This document shows, in pieces, positions 35,351 to 45,974 of a stretch of 64,000 bases of DNA; positions within the stretch are counted from its first letter, which is position 1, and every line of letters begins with the position of its first letter. The stretch comes from Oikopleura dioica. Its lineage: Eukaryota > Chordata > Appendicularia > Copelata > Oikopleuridae. The translations under genes were made by a program, and so were the position numbers. Under the pieces are notes generated by a model. It was not told the origin of the DNA. It saw only the letters and a list, made by a program, of their open reading frames with translations, and did not search any database. Where the stretch lies: positions 10,214,157 to 10,278,156 of the forward strand of contig OU015566.1 of NCBI GenBank assembly GCA_907165135.1. Reading direction: 5' to 3'.

Positions 35351-35740
35351 CTAATGAACTAAGCAAGAAAGAACATAGATGAATGTGCGGCAAGGCGAGG
35401 CCTGAAAAATCACCATAAAATCGCTCAATCGACTTCCTTCAACAAAGTGCTTTTCAGTAAAAATGACGTCGAACTGATTTCGAGTGTAGTGTGACCGAAT
35501 TTCGCAGCCACAAATGACATGATTATACTTTTTAGAACTTTCCGTTGAACCAATATACTCGGGAACACTAATTTTCGAGGGTTTTCTCGATCTCCGCAAA
35601 GATTTAACGTTGTGGTTTTCAGTTACTTGAATAATTCTAGCCTGCTTTTTTTTTGATGTAACTATTGATTTACCGTATATACCGTATATGACCCGACAAT
35701 TGTCCCATTTCCCCCGATAGTGAAGTGTTTTGCGAAGCAT
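35351..35740 (-). CDS. Possible gene or remnant related to the neighbouring protein
   Basis: An intronless 129-codon frame. It contains NQFDVIFTEKHF, which resembles FDIIFNENELF of the upstream neighbour at a similar distance after a Lys/Arg-rich segment. This may be a truncated tandem paralogue or chance. Its 5' end overlaps a palindromic cluster of ACCGTATAT words, which weakens the case for a normal start. Confidence 0.25.
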   Translation of the reverse strand: MLRKTLHYRGKWDNCRVIYGIYGKSIVTSKKKQARIIQVTENHNVKSLRRSRKPSKISVPEYIGSTESSKKYNHVICGCEIRSHYTRNQFDVIFTEKHFVEGSRLSDFMVIFQASPCRTFIYVLSCLVH

Positions 35741-35770
35741 ATACCGTATAGGGTACGGATATACGGTACT
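35660..35770. repeat. Cluster of TACCGTATA palindromic words
   Basis: TACCGTATATACCGTATATG at about 35675 and inverted counterparts (ATACCGTATAGGGTACGG, ATATACGGTA) near 35740-35768 can pair. Function unknown; may be the ends of a small foldback. Confidence 0.45.
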
Positions 35771-38437
35771 TAATTACGAACGCGTACACTCAACTGTACA
35801 AACAAACTGTCATTCTGAGCTATGTTCAGCAGGGGTGTTAAACAAGCTCTTCTGTCAATCACTACTGTTCCGGCTGCATAGGCCGTTGCGGTTATTTTTT
35901 AGAAAATTTGATATTCAAAGTTGGATGGATTATTGTCGAAAAATGAACTACTGTAGTGGGAATTTAAATTTTTAAAAACCACATTTCAACTTTGCGGTTT
36001 CAACTTTCTAAAAAGAATTTGAAGCATTATGAGAAAAACAATCGATCTTCAACATTATTGTCGAGTAAGTACCTTGGTATTGTAAGTGTTTCCTTCACTC
36101 ACGCTGCAGCTTCTCACGATCTAAAAATCTAACGAGTACTCCTTCAGACGAGAACCGTACTCGTTCTTGCCCCTTGAGCGAAGTCCAACTCATCACTTGA
36201 TTCTTGATCACCGAATTGACACCTCGGCGAGGCGCAGAGCACTTGAAAATCTTCCTCGAATCGACACCGCCCGGTCGCGATTTAAAAACAACTTAGACGA
36301 TGCTTGATGCACTCGGAGACGAGTAAATCGATGTGAAAGCCTGCCATTTTGATAAGAATCATGGGATGTTTACCTTTCTTGATCGCGGCTGAGTTGTCAA
36401 CTTCTCAAGATCGACTGGCTTCAAATCTGTATCTACGCAAATATAACGGCCAGCTCCGATCTGCAAATTATCAGTTCCTTGGAAAATACGAATCAAACAT
36501 AAATTAACAATTTTCTTGAACAACCAAAAGAAGCAAAAATTACCAGTAGTGGTCTCATTTTTTAAGGGATCCCCCCATTTCCCGAACTTTGACCCGTATC
36601 TACTTTTTTCTGGTCTAACTTATGACTCAATATGCATATGCGAATGTTTAGATAGAAAGCTGATTCTACCAGAATATGTTCATTCAGAAACGAGCTTTTA
36701 AATGCGCTATTAATCATACTCATAACTTATGAGTTAAAAGCTATTAATCATATTCATAACTTATGAATAGCGCATTTAAAAGCTCGTTTCTGAATGAACA
36801 TATTCTGGTCGAATCAGCTTTCTATCTTAGCATTTGCATCTGCATTAGAGGCCGTCAAAGTGATTAAAGTTGGCGAAAATGGCTATTTTTGACCATTTTC
36901 AAATCGTATCTACTTTTTTGGGGGCTTTTTAATCAACAATTTTTTGCTTCTATAGATAGCTCAAAGCCTAAACTTAATATTCTGGTAGAACCAGCATAAA
37001 TTATGCTGCATAATTGGATGAGTGAAAAAAATTTTTTTAGTTGTAGAACTTTTTGGAGTCATTTTTGGCATTTTTTTGGTGGTTCAATGCTCTCTAGCGC
37101 CAACAAATGGCCGAAGATTCTAGTGCGGATATCATATTCATAATCAGGACATTCTAAGCTTTCGATCAACCCCTTATTTGTCCACTTTTGATAACGATGA
37201 AAAATTGAAAAAAATTGCGATTTTCACGCTAAGTACAAATTACATGCTATTTTCCAAATTTTGGAGGCCAAAATTTTTGGGATGCACTTATGTAGAGGGG
37301 TACTATAAATTATAGTCTATAATATATCAAAATGATCCTCAGAACACGAGGAATCTAATGATAGGCGAAAATGAGCTGTGCCAAAGTTTTGAAAAATCGG
37401 GGGTGATCCCTTTAATTAATAATTCATTTATGGTCATTTCTAAAGCTTTATTTATTCAATATCGATACTGTCGTATCTTCAGGCAGTTATGAATATGAGT
37501 GTTGGAAAGCCGCGCCAGCATCATCAAAGTATCAAGGTCATATCAAGCTCGCATTAAAAAATCGTTACCAACGCGTCGGAGACCTCCACGCGATGCTAGG
37601 TGAAATGAGTTTGGCCTTCATCACATTCGTGGTCGACAAAAGCGCGATCTTTTGCAATAAAAGATCAAAAACGAAGGTTCTTGAAAATAGAAATGTAGGT
37701 AGAAATAACAACGGTAAACGCCGGGGCAAAGAAGGAAGTTGCGAAAAACGATGGTGAGTACTATGAAAATATTGCGCGTAGAAAAAGTTTTTATAGGGTT
37801 CTTTTAACTTATAAAATTGCTCTTTCGTAACTTTAATATGAACCTTTTTCTGAGTTTAGAAGATTCTGAGAAGAGCTAGTCTTCAAAAAAGAAAACAAGC
37901 TGAGAAAGGAAGAATATTTCGCAACACGTTTTACCCCGGTAAAAAGGCATAATAGTGGCTCGTCAAAAATTTGGTTAATGTTGCACAGGCCGACGACTCG
38001 TTAGAAGGAATGGCGTTCGCTGTGGGAATGCGGTAAACGTTTGTCTCAGCGTAATAAAGTTACTGTCACGGACAATCGTCATGATCTGATTCCTCAAATG
38101 CTCGTGTACAGATGGACAAATTTCATCTTGAGATCATGAAATTTACAAAAAAGTTCATGGTCAATATCTTGTGAGAACGAACATCTGTCATCCCGTAGCG
38201 GATAAAGACCGTTACGTACCGTAAAATCGTGGATCTTAGTTTGAATCAGCCCATCTGAGTGTACGTTCGAAATGACACGTTCGATTAGAATCTTGAAAAA
38301 GTGTTGGTCAAAGATGAACGTTTATTATTTCCAACTTCACGGCTTAGAAAGAACATCTCGGTTTCGTTCAAATAATCCAGCGTCCATATCAAAATGTTAC
38401 CACCAACAATTCCGACCAAAACCAACGTCATTGCCAA
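35771..38437. other. Intergenic with repeats, upstream of the Cys-rich gene
   Basis: No gene recognised. It contains a palindrome at 36631-36846 and related dispersed words (cgtatctactttttt near 36595 and 36908; attctggtagaac near 36983). The rest is AT-rich sequence. Confidence 0.4.
36631..36846. repeat. Inverted repeat (foldback) with duplicated centre
   Basis: The left arm (about 36631-36710, including gatagaaagctgattctacc and gcttttaaatgcgctatt) is mirrored by the right arm (about 36768-36846). The centre holds two near-identical direct copies of ctattaatcat(a)ctcataacttatga. No target duplication was identified. Confidence 0.7.
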
Positions 38438-38445
38438 TATAAAAG
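38438..38445 (+). promoter_or_regulatory. TATA box of the Cys-rich secreted protein gene
   Basis: TATAAAAG lies 38 bp before the ATG at 38484, so the 5' leader must be very short or trans-spliced. Confidence 0.6.
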
Positions 38446-38483
38446 TCAAAGCGTCTGCATAAGAAAGAAGACGAAATAGAAAT

Positions 38484-40440
38484 ATGAAAATTCTAAGTGT
38501 TTTGTTGATTTCTACAAGTGCACAGGACTACGATTCATTGGCTGGCGCCCTTGGTGCAATATCTCTTGAAGATTTTGCGTTGCCAGATGAATTCGTTGGT
38601 GGAACCGACCTTGAGGAAGCAATTAATGAAGCTCTTGATGCCCTCGTTGTTGAAGCTGCTGAAAATGAGGTCGACGCAGAGATAAGGTATTTCGGAATAG
38701 CTTCCGCGACGACGACCGCCACAACGCGAGGAACAACAACAACAACTCAATCTCCGGGAAGCGGTTGCTTTAAATGCGATGCTATGTCGATGACTTTATG
38801 TGCCGTTTCTGGAGTGTTCGAAACGTGCGAAGGAGAAAGTAGTAGCTGCTTCATCGAAGTCCGAGAGGTTAATCCACAGCTGACCCAGCTCTGCACTGGC
38901 TGCAAGAATACACAGGCATGTTATAATTTACAACAAAGTAATTTTATAGGAACGTACCAACATCACCAATGCAAACCTCACTATGCTCAGCAGCAGGTTG
39001 GACGACGTCGGACAAACGAGCAGTCAGTTTGCCGACAGTGCTTTGATCAGTGCACCCTTACTGATGGAAAATGCTTTAGTGCGCACGACACTAATTTCGA
39101 GCAACCGAATGTGAACAACTTGACTCCTTCCGGTGGAACTCCTGGTAATTCAATTATCGGGATAAACTCTCAACGACGGTTATATTTAGGTAACAAATGG
39201 ATTCAGTACGATTTCGCCGCTCAGAAAACAAATCTTATAGCTCGCAGTCACTTTGATAATCCCATTTCTGCGTATACTGGTTCAGAAGCAAACCCGATCG
39301 GACTCGGAATCCCAACTGGAGCGATGCATGATGAAACAAGTTCTATTAAGGGTAATGGTATACATCGGCGCGGCGCCGCTCGCTCGATCCGCGCTCCGCA
39401 AGAACCTATTTCTCACGAGGCCGTAAAATCTGAACGGATCGAGATTTTTCGAGATTTAAACAGATTCGGAATCCTCAAAGTCTCTTCTATAAACTGATCG
39501 AAAATTAAAACAATTTTCAAAGAGGAACAATGTGAAAAGTGCCAGTTTCCTTCAAATGACATTTTCTCCATAATTTCTCATCCAAATTTTTGAAAATTAG
39601 ACTGTCTTGTAGAGAATCGTCAGCTCTACGATTCCTGTGTTTCAGATTTTGTTTTAAGCTTTCATTTATTTTACATCGCAATTTGTAAAGAGCGCAGCGG
39701 AGCGCGCCGCGAGAAATAGGAAGCGGAGAGGCGCGGGCGAGAATAACTCTCTTTTCAAAAGAGCGCACATAATTTTTGAAAGCCCAAATGAAAAATCTGA
39801 AACACAGGAATTGTAGAGCTGACGATTCTCTACAAGACAGTCAAATTTTCAAAAATTTGGATGAGAAATTATGGAGAAAATGTCATTTGAAGGAAACTGG
39901 CACTTTTCACATTGTTCCTCTTTGAAAATTGTTTTAATTTTCGATCAGTTTATAAAATAGACTTTGAGGATTCCGAATCTGTTTAAATCTCGAAAAAATC
40001 TCGATCCGTTCAGATTTTACGGCCTCGTGAGAAATAGGTTCTTGCGGAGCGCGGATCGAGCGAGCGGCGCCGCGCCGATGTATACCATTACCCTTAACAT
40101 GAGGATGGATCCGTCTTTCCTTGACATAACTCAATGGAATCTCTACTTTGCGTCTTCGAATGCATCACCTAACGACGGTGTTCAACGCGGAAAAGATCAC
40201 CCAAAAGCTCTTCCATTCGCGACCATGAATACTGACTATGAAAGCGTCGCGACTTCTCCAACAACTACTGGACGAGATCAAAGACGTAAGTTGCATTCTT
40301 TTCCTGCATGAAGTTCATTTCTGCTCTTAGATATGGTATACTGGGGTGTTCTTGGAGCCCCAAAGTCATGGTGGGAGTCTGATTTGAGGCAAATTCAAGC
40401 GGAAATACGATCTGGTGGAGCTGCAAAAGTTATGCAGTAA
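38484..40440 (+). CDS. Secreted Cys-rich protein, coding exon split by a TTAA element
   Basis: Coding pieces 38484-39349, 40098-40285 and 40331-40440 give 387 aa once 39350-40097 is removed. A short hydrophobic start (MKILSVLLISTSAQ) suggests secretion. An acidic segment and Thr-rich linker precede a Cys domain with CFKCDAMSMTLC, CFIEVREVN, LCTGCKN, QCKPH and CRQCFDQC. This order (C-x2-C, ... GCK, ... VCRQC) resembles Cys domains common in appendicularian secreted and house proteins, recalled but not searched. The tail contains PKSWWESDLRQI. TTAA lies in-frame across the insertion site, so the uninterrupted gene reads straight through. Confidence 0.75.
39350..40093. mobile_element. 744-bp piggyBac-like MITE in a coding exon
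   Basis: Ends are GGGTAATGGTATACATCGGC and its exact complement, flanked by TTAA at 39346-39349 and 40094-40097. Arms of about 300 bp are almost identical, so the element folds into a long hairpin with a GC-rich centre. No transposase frame. High arm identity suggests recent insertion. Confidence 0.9.
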
Positions 40441-40486
40441 ATACATGCGAAGAAGTTGCTTGCTTTTATACTGTTTCTATATGTCA

Positions 40487-40492
40487 AATAAA
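40487..40492 (+). terminator. AATAAA polyadenylation signal, Cys-rich gene
   Basis: AATAAA lies 46 bp after the stop at 40438-40440 and 1 bp before the UXT stop on the other strand, so the two 3' ends abut. Confidence 0.6.
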
Positions 40493-40493
40493 T

Positions 40494-41030
40494 TTACTCC
40501 GAATGTTTTCCTTTTTCAGATTTTATTGCGGAGAACTTTGGCGAGTGAAAAGCGTTGAAGACAGATTGATGCTTAAAAGTTGAAGATATTTTTCTTTTTG
40601 CTTCGGGTTCTGCCGCCATCTGGTTGAGTTCGCGGACGCCTTCAAGCACGAACCTGACTTCCGCTTTTGCCTCGCAGATTTCTTCAGTGAGCGCGCTGAC
40701 TTTCGCCTCGAGCAGTTCTTCTTTCTTCTTACAGTAGTCTCGTGCTTCAACTTGGGTCAGCTCAAGAAACACTCCGTGGCCTAAATTCACAGCAACTAGC
40801 TCACAGTTGTCGATTTCGGCGTCGCAGTAAAAGTTATTTCCCAAATCAGCCTTTGTTCTCATATTTCCTTTACGCCCAGTGGAGATGAATTTTTCCATCG
40901 TCTCGAATAACCGCCGATATTCAGATTGCTCTTCAATCACTTTGTCACGGTAGATCTGCAGCTTTCTGATCTTGGGACGGAGATTGAAATTGACATGCTT
41001 TTCGAAGGAGGTGATCTTTTCACTGCTCAT
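40494..41030 (-). CDS. UXT: UXT homologue, prefoldin-like subunit
   Basis: Single exon, 178 aa. KIRKLQIYRDKVIEEQSEYR (first helix), DLGNNFYCDAEI, VNLGHGVFLELT and VLEGVRELNQM match the alpha-prefoldin UXT pattern (two long coiled-coil helices around a beta hairpin). Vertebrate UXT is about 157 aa; the C-terminus here is extended by a basic tail. UXT sits in the R2TP/URI prefoldin-like complex and acts as a transcription cofactor. TTTTAG|ATC precedes the ATG, a likely trans-splice site, and the gene lies 134 bp downstream of SF3B2 on the same strand. Confidence 0.88.
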   Translation of the reverse strand: MSSEKITSFEKHVNFNLRPKIRKLQIYRDKVIEEQSEYRRLFETMEKFISTGRKGNMRTKADLGNNFYCDAEIDNCELVAVNLGHGVFLELTQVEARDYCKKKEELLEAKVSALTEEICEAKAEVRFVLEGVRELNQMAAEPEAKRKISSTFKHQSVFNAFHSPKFSAIKSEKGKHSE

Positions 41031-41164
41031 GATCTAAAAGAAATATTTGAAATCAACAAAGAGAATTCTTAGTTTCTAAATGTATTTGAACCGAGGATAG
41101 AGTTCTAAGGGACAGGGCAGTAAACAAAGTTGAGCTGACATCAATTGCAAGTCTATAAATTTGT

Positions 41165-44111
41165 CTAGAATTTGAAGTCTTTATACTTCTTGGATTTCTG
41201 GTCGGAGTTGTCCTTGCCGGTTTGTTTTCTCTTTCGATCACGGGCGGTTTTGTTCAAGTGCTCCGCCATCATGTCACTTAAAAATGCTCAGGTATTTGCC
41301 TTTCTCCTAAATTTACCTCATATCTTCTCCGCCAGTGCCTCCACCACCGCCTCCAGAGGTCGCCGAGCGACTCTGGTACTTGGAGGCGAGCGCCGCAGGA
41401 TCCAAGTCAAGATCTTCGGGGTTGATAGCGACTTCTCTGCCTTTAGCGGCCTTGAGATCGTAGACATGACCGGTACCCATCATGCCCTTGCCGACAGCCG
41501 CCTTCTTCTCCTCGAGAACTTGATAAAGCGGAGGAGGGTTGGACATATCGACAGCCTTTTGAGGCTTTCGCAGTTCCATCGGGGTGTCACTTCCGGCAGG
41601 AGGAGCCTCTGACGTGATTCCTTCAAGTTTTCATTATGCTGATGATTTTGACCAAAAGGCTTACCGCTGGGAGTCATGAGACCGTCAGCGATCTGAGAAG
41701 CAGGATTAGCTTGAGTAGGAACACCAGTTCCATCCTGGTCTCCCTCATCTTCAGATTCTTCCTCAGAGCCTTCGTCTGAGTCGGACTCGTCAGAATCGCT
41801 CTCCATCTCACCCCAGAGAGCTTCAGAAGGCTTCTCAGCTTCGTATCGAGTGTCGTCAACATCAACGCCGAAGACATCACCATACAAAGGTCTTCCTCGC
41901 TCGTCGACTGGTGGTTTTCCCCAACCGCCAGCGTGGTAGCCGAATGAGCAGCCTGAAGGAATGGGTGCGTTGAGACCGGGGATTTTAAGATTGGGGTAGC
42001 TAGGGGGAGGTCCGTATCGCTGCATGGCAATAAGCCATGGTGGGGGAACCTTATGCGCGTTATTGCCTGTTTGCGGTTAATAATTGAGCATAAAATTAAC
42101 TTTTAGATGTAATTATTATCGACCGTTTCCTAGAGGCATTCCTAAAGCAGTTCGTAAATCATCCGTCAGCTCTCCGGGTTTCAACTCCCTCAAGCGCGTC
42201 TCATACTCTTTTCCCTTAATTGCACCGTTTATCATGCCACACTATGCGCTGAGTACCTCGTAGTAGATATCTCCATGGCGGGTCATCTTCGGTTTAGTCT
42301 GATACCTGAAGAAGGCATCGTGAAGCTTTTGGTAATCGATGTCGATTTTTCCGAGCTTTGGTCGAACTCGCTGTCGCATTTTTGTCTTCATCGATTGTTC
42401 GGCTTCTTTTTGTTGAAGCGCCTCTCTCATTTCCATGATTCCAGTCTTTTTGATAAACTCGGGGAGCTCGAATGGGGGCTTTTCGATACCACGCTTTCCG
42501 GAGAGATATTTTCGCTGAATCAAGTTGGGTGAACTTGTTCTAAATCGGATCTAGTTCACCTTGTAAGACCAATGACGTGGGACAGGGACGCTATTACGGC
42601 CAGATTTAAGGAGGACAAGAAGCTTCGGATCCATGGCTAAATGAAAAAGTTTAAAATGTTTTGGGATAATATCTTACAAGTAACATCGTGCATTTCAACA
42701 AGGTCAGGTCGTTCGACAATCTGCTTCAACTCGGCAACAGTCAGCCTTGATTGTTTCTTGAGCTTCTTCTTTGAGAGTTTTTCCTTATCATCACCCTTTT
42801 TGTCATCATCATCCGAGTCTTCCATCATGTTATCGTTCTCGGGGTCGACTGTTTGATAGCCTGAATATAAATTAGCTTCAAAAGAAGTCGTATTGAACCA
42901 CCTGATTTCTTTTGCACTTCAGGCATCACCATCTCCGCTGCCCTAAACGCCTCGAAGACTCTTTTGAACTGAAGGCTAGATGGATCCAAATCCGGCTCCT
43001 CGGCAATGTAGTCAATTTCAAAGCCCTTATCTGTCTTCTTTTTCGCTTTATTCTTGTCATTTCCAGAGTCGTTACCAGTCTCATGACCTGAGTCATTTTC
43101 ACTGCGCTTTTCCTCTTTTCTTCGCTTTTTCTTTAGCTTTTTACGTTGAGCTTTCGTAAGTCGCTTGCCGTTTTCATCGATTAGAGCTACTTTTGGCTTT
43201 TCAGGAGCTGGAGCAGTCAGTTGAACTCCAATTTTGACCTCTGGAGCTTCTTGCGTCCATCTAGATTTCTTTCTTCGTTCTTTCTTCGCCGCGCGCTCTT
43301 CTTCGACGATTTGAGCTTTATCACTGTCTACCTCCATCACTTCATCAGGAGTTTCGCCTTCGCCGCCAACAGGAGTCTCTGGCTCCATCGAGTCTTTTCC
43401 TTTGTTAGAGGCTTGATGAAGAACTTCTGACTTCATATTAGAAATGGCTTCTGCTACATCTTCTTCGGACATTCTTCGTTCTTCTTGAGTGGGTTGTTTA
43501 TCTGCCTGCAGCTGCGAAATGTCCGGCTTGATGTCAAATACGGGGATACTAGATGGTGGAGCTTCTTGTTCTTTCTCAGGCTCTGGTTCTTTTTCTGGCT
43601 CATCTTCTGCGGGAGGCTCCTGGCTCGATGGCTTCTCTGACTTGAAAACAGGCAGTGATGCAGCAGTTTGCTCGGGTTCAGCTACAGGCTCTTCCACAGC
43701 TGCTGTTTCCGGCTCTGCCTCGGGTTCAGCCGGTAGTTCTTGGCTAGATGGCTTCTCCGTTTTGAAATCAGGCAATGAAGCTGTAGGTTCTTCAGCAACT
43801 GGTACCTCTTCCTCTTGCTCGCGCGCGGCTTCTTGGCTCGAGGTGACTTCTGACTTGAGGTCGAGAACGGGGGCTGCTTCTGATTCCACAGGTGCTTGCT
43901 CAGGAGCTTCATCGGCTTCTTGCGCATTCAGGAATTCAGTCAGTCTGCAGATAAGTAATTAGTGGAGGCCCACTGTGGAATTTTATTTAGAGAAACCCTC
44001 TTCTTACCTTTCTTGGAGATCAGCCTTCTTGCCTTTTTGGTCAAGCCCATGTGTCTTACAGAGTTCTTTTAGGTCCACAACCCGAAGTCCCTGGAGATCG
44101 GGGTGAACCAT
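41165..44111 (-). CDS. SF3B2: Splicing factor 3B subunit 2
   Basis: Nine exons (minus): 44111-44008, 43944-42902, 42860-42678, 42636-42560, 42514-42257, 42214-42130, 42066-41665, 41608-41317, 41276-41165; 851 aa (human 895). An N-terminal SAP motif (LRVVDLKELCKTHGLD) precedes a long acidic Pro/Glu linker. The conserved core has RLTVAELKQIVERPDLVEMH, SVPVPRHW, KPPFELPEFIKKTGI and the PSP block MQRYGPPPSYPNLKIPGLN. The chain ends KKYKDFKF, as in vertebrates. SF3B2 (SAP145) is part of the U2 snRNP SF3b complex contacting the branch region. Exon 6 ends either at 42130 (a GA-AG intron, giving GMPLG-NNAHKVPPPW with the usual length) or at 42124 (GT-AG, two extra residues). Confidence 0.95.
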
Positions 44112-44240
44112 TCTTAACAAATTTGCATTTTTATCACGTTGAATTTATATTAGGTCATTATTGAAGGCAAATGTGGCACAACGATGAAAAATGAAGAAAA
44201 TCTGGAATGCAGAAAAGCGGATTAGGTAAATAAAAAGAAG

Positions 44241-45777
44241 TTATAAATCATCAACGACTTCAATGACGATGCCTTCAGATGAGAAGTCCAGCTGTTCAGA
44301 AGATGACTAGAAAAAATAGAGAGTGATCTTGGAAAAACCCTACCAGTGTCGTGGGAAGATATCTCATAAAATCTTGCAGCAATTCTAAGCTTATAAAGAG
44401 CTGTAACAGCTGACCCATCACGGATATTCTCCGACGTTTCGTGACTGCTTCGATCTTCGAGCCTTCAGGGACAAACGAGATCGCAAAGTCTTCGTTCATT
44501 TTGATTGTGAAGTGCCTTTTATATTTGAGTCTTCCATGAATCGCCTAGTGAAACCATTGATACAAAGCGAGTTTGAAACTCCTGTTTACCCTTTTGAAAA
44601 GCTCGAAGGTTCTATGCGTAAACTTGATCAAGGCTACGCGTCGTCGAATTCCTTCCTGGTCTCTGAAATCATCGAATTCCCATGAGCATTTTGATGATAC
44701 GCATGCAGAATCTGAACCAGCTGATAATTTATAGTCCATTGAGAGAACTACCTGATCCAAATTCATTTTGCCGCCTTTGTATTTCTGGAATGAGGTCTGG
44801 ATGAAGGTCGAAAATCGTCTCCCCTCGTCGGGGATCGATGATGAAGAGGTTTTTATCTGTTTCTAATCGAACATAGCTATCAGAAAACATTCAAAACGTA
44901 CCTAACAAAAGATCGGAAAACTGTGCACCGCTCCAATTGTTCGCTGCATTCCACTCATTGTCTGCCAGGCCTACAAGCTGCACAAACGAGACTTGTCCCA
45001 TCGTCGAGGTCATCTTTTCTATGCTAAGGTCTTCAACCGCAAGAAAATGGCGAATAAAGGAGTTGTTTTCAATGGGCATGTGATTTGGTATGTTATCGCC
45101 AGGAAGAATACGATTCCCGCTTTCGAAAATGTAGCGTGCAAGTTTATGAAGTATCGTTGTTGGCCAGACAGGTATATGTGGACTTTGTTTACGCACCATT
45201 ATGGCTAATTCTATTCCAAAGCCTTACAAAGAGTTCAGTTAGTAATCTTTATTTATTGCAAGATTTGTGAACAGTTTCCTGATAATGGCCATTTGTGAAC
45301 AAAAATTCATTTTGTAAATAAAAAGGAGTTTTTGGGGGAAAATGCTAGCATGTGACTTTTATAATAATGTTTCATTTTATATTTGACTTACGAACCAATG
45401 AAAGTTGCTTTTATGCAAAAAACCAGCTTACTAGCACCAAAAACAGTATCATCTGATCTGATGTTATCACCAACACCTTGCTAAAAAGTACCCTAATGCA
45501 AGGTGCAATAAATCGAACTCCACCCTGATAAATCATGATCTTCATAAACCGGAAAGTTGACCCTTCCATCTCCAAAGAGATCAGACAAGCCCGCCGTTAC
45601 AAAATGCCAGTACTCGCCTAGCTCTCGGTGATTGATTGAGTAGACATAAATGTAGTCAATCGCTTCATTTCCGCCCATCCAATGAGGAATTCCCCATCTT
45701 GGAATGATCTGGGGATCTGGATGATTTGCGAAACTCTTTGTCAAGTGAGCCTCGAGTTCTCGAAGACCAGAACTCAT
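44241..45777 (-). CDS. SUFU: Suppressor of fused homologue
   Basis: Exons (minus) 45777-45525, 45222-44902, 44862-44752, 44720-44590, 44544-44344, 44306-44241; 360 aa versus 484 in human. N-terminal block: YWHFVTAGLSDLFGDGRV, then GFGIELAIMV, LARYIFESGN and VSFVQLVGLADNEW. C-terminal block: DPRRGETIFDLHPDL, SSKCSWEFDD, IHGRLKYKRHFTIK and DFAISFVPEG. SUFU binds GLI transcription factors and restrains Hedgehog signalling. The long disordered loop of the vertebrate protein is absent. The first intron (45223-45524) begins GG and ends AG in the only arrangement that keeps the conserved GFGIEL frame. Another intron is 31 nt. Confidence 0.92.
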
Positions 45778-45974
45778 TAGCCTGTATTTCTACAATGAAA
45801 AAAAATAAGCAGCTGAATATCTGTATTTTTCTATACACAAAAAAGGGCCAGGCTTGATTATCCCAGCAATAAATAGTAAGGAGGTGTAGTACAGTAACTG
45901 AAGCATGTTTCATTGAAATTTAATTATTCTAGAGTTGATGGAGAAGCTCATGGACACAGGGAGGCGTTAGAATT

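Noticed and set aside
43489..43962. 157-codon plus-strand frame rich in Ser and Gly
   Set aside because: Exact antisense of the acidic repeat linker of SF3B2; a shadow of Glu/Pro codons.
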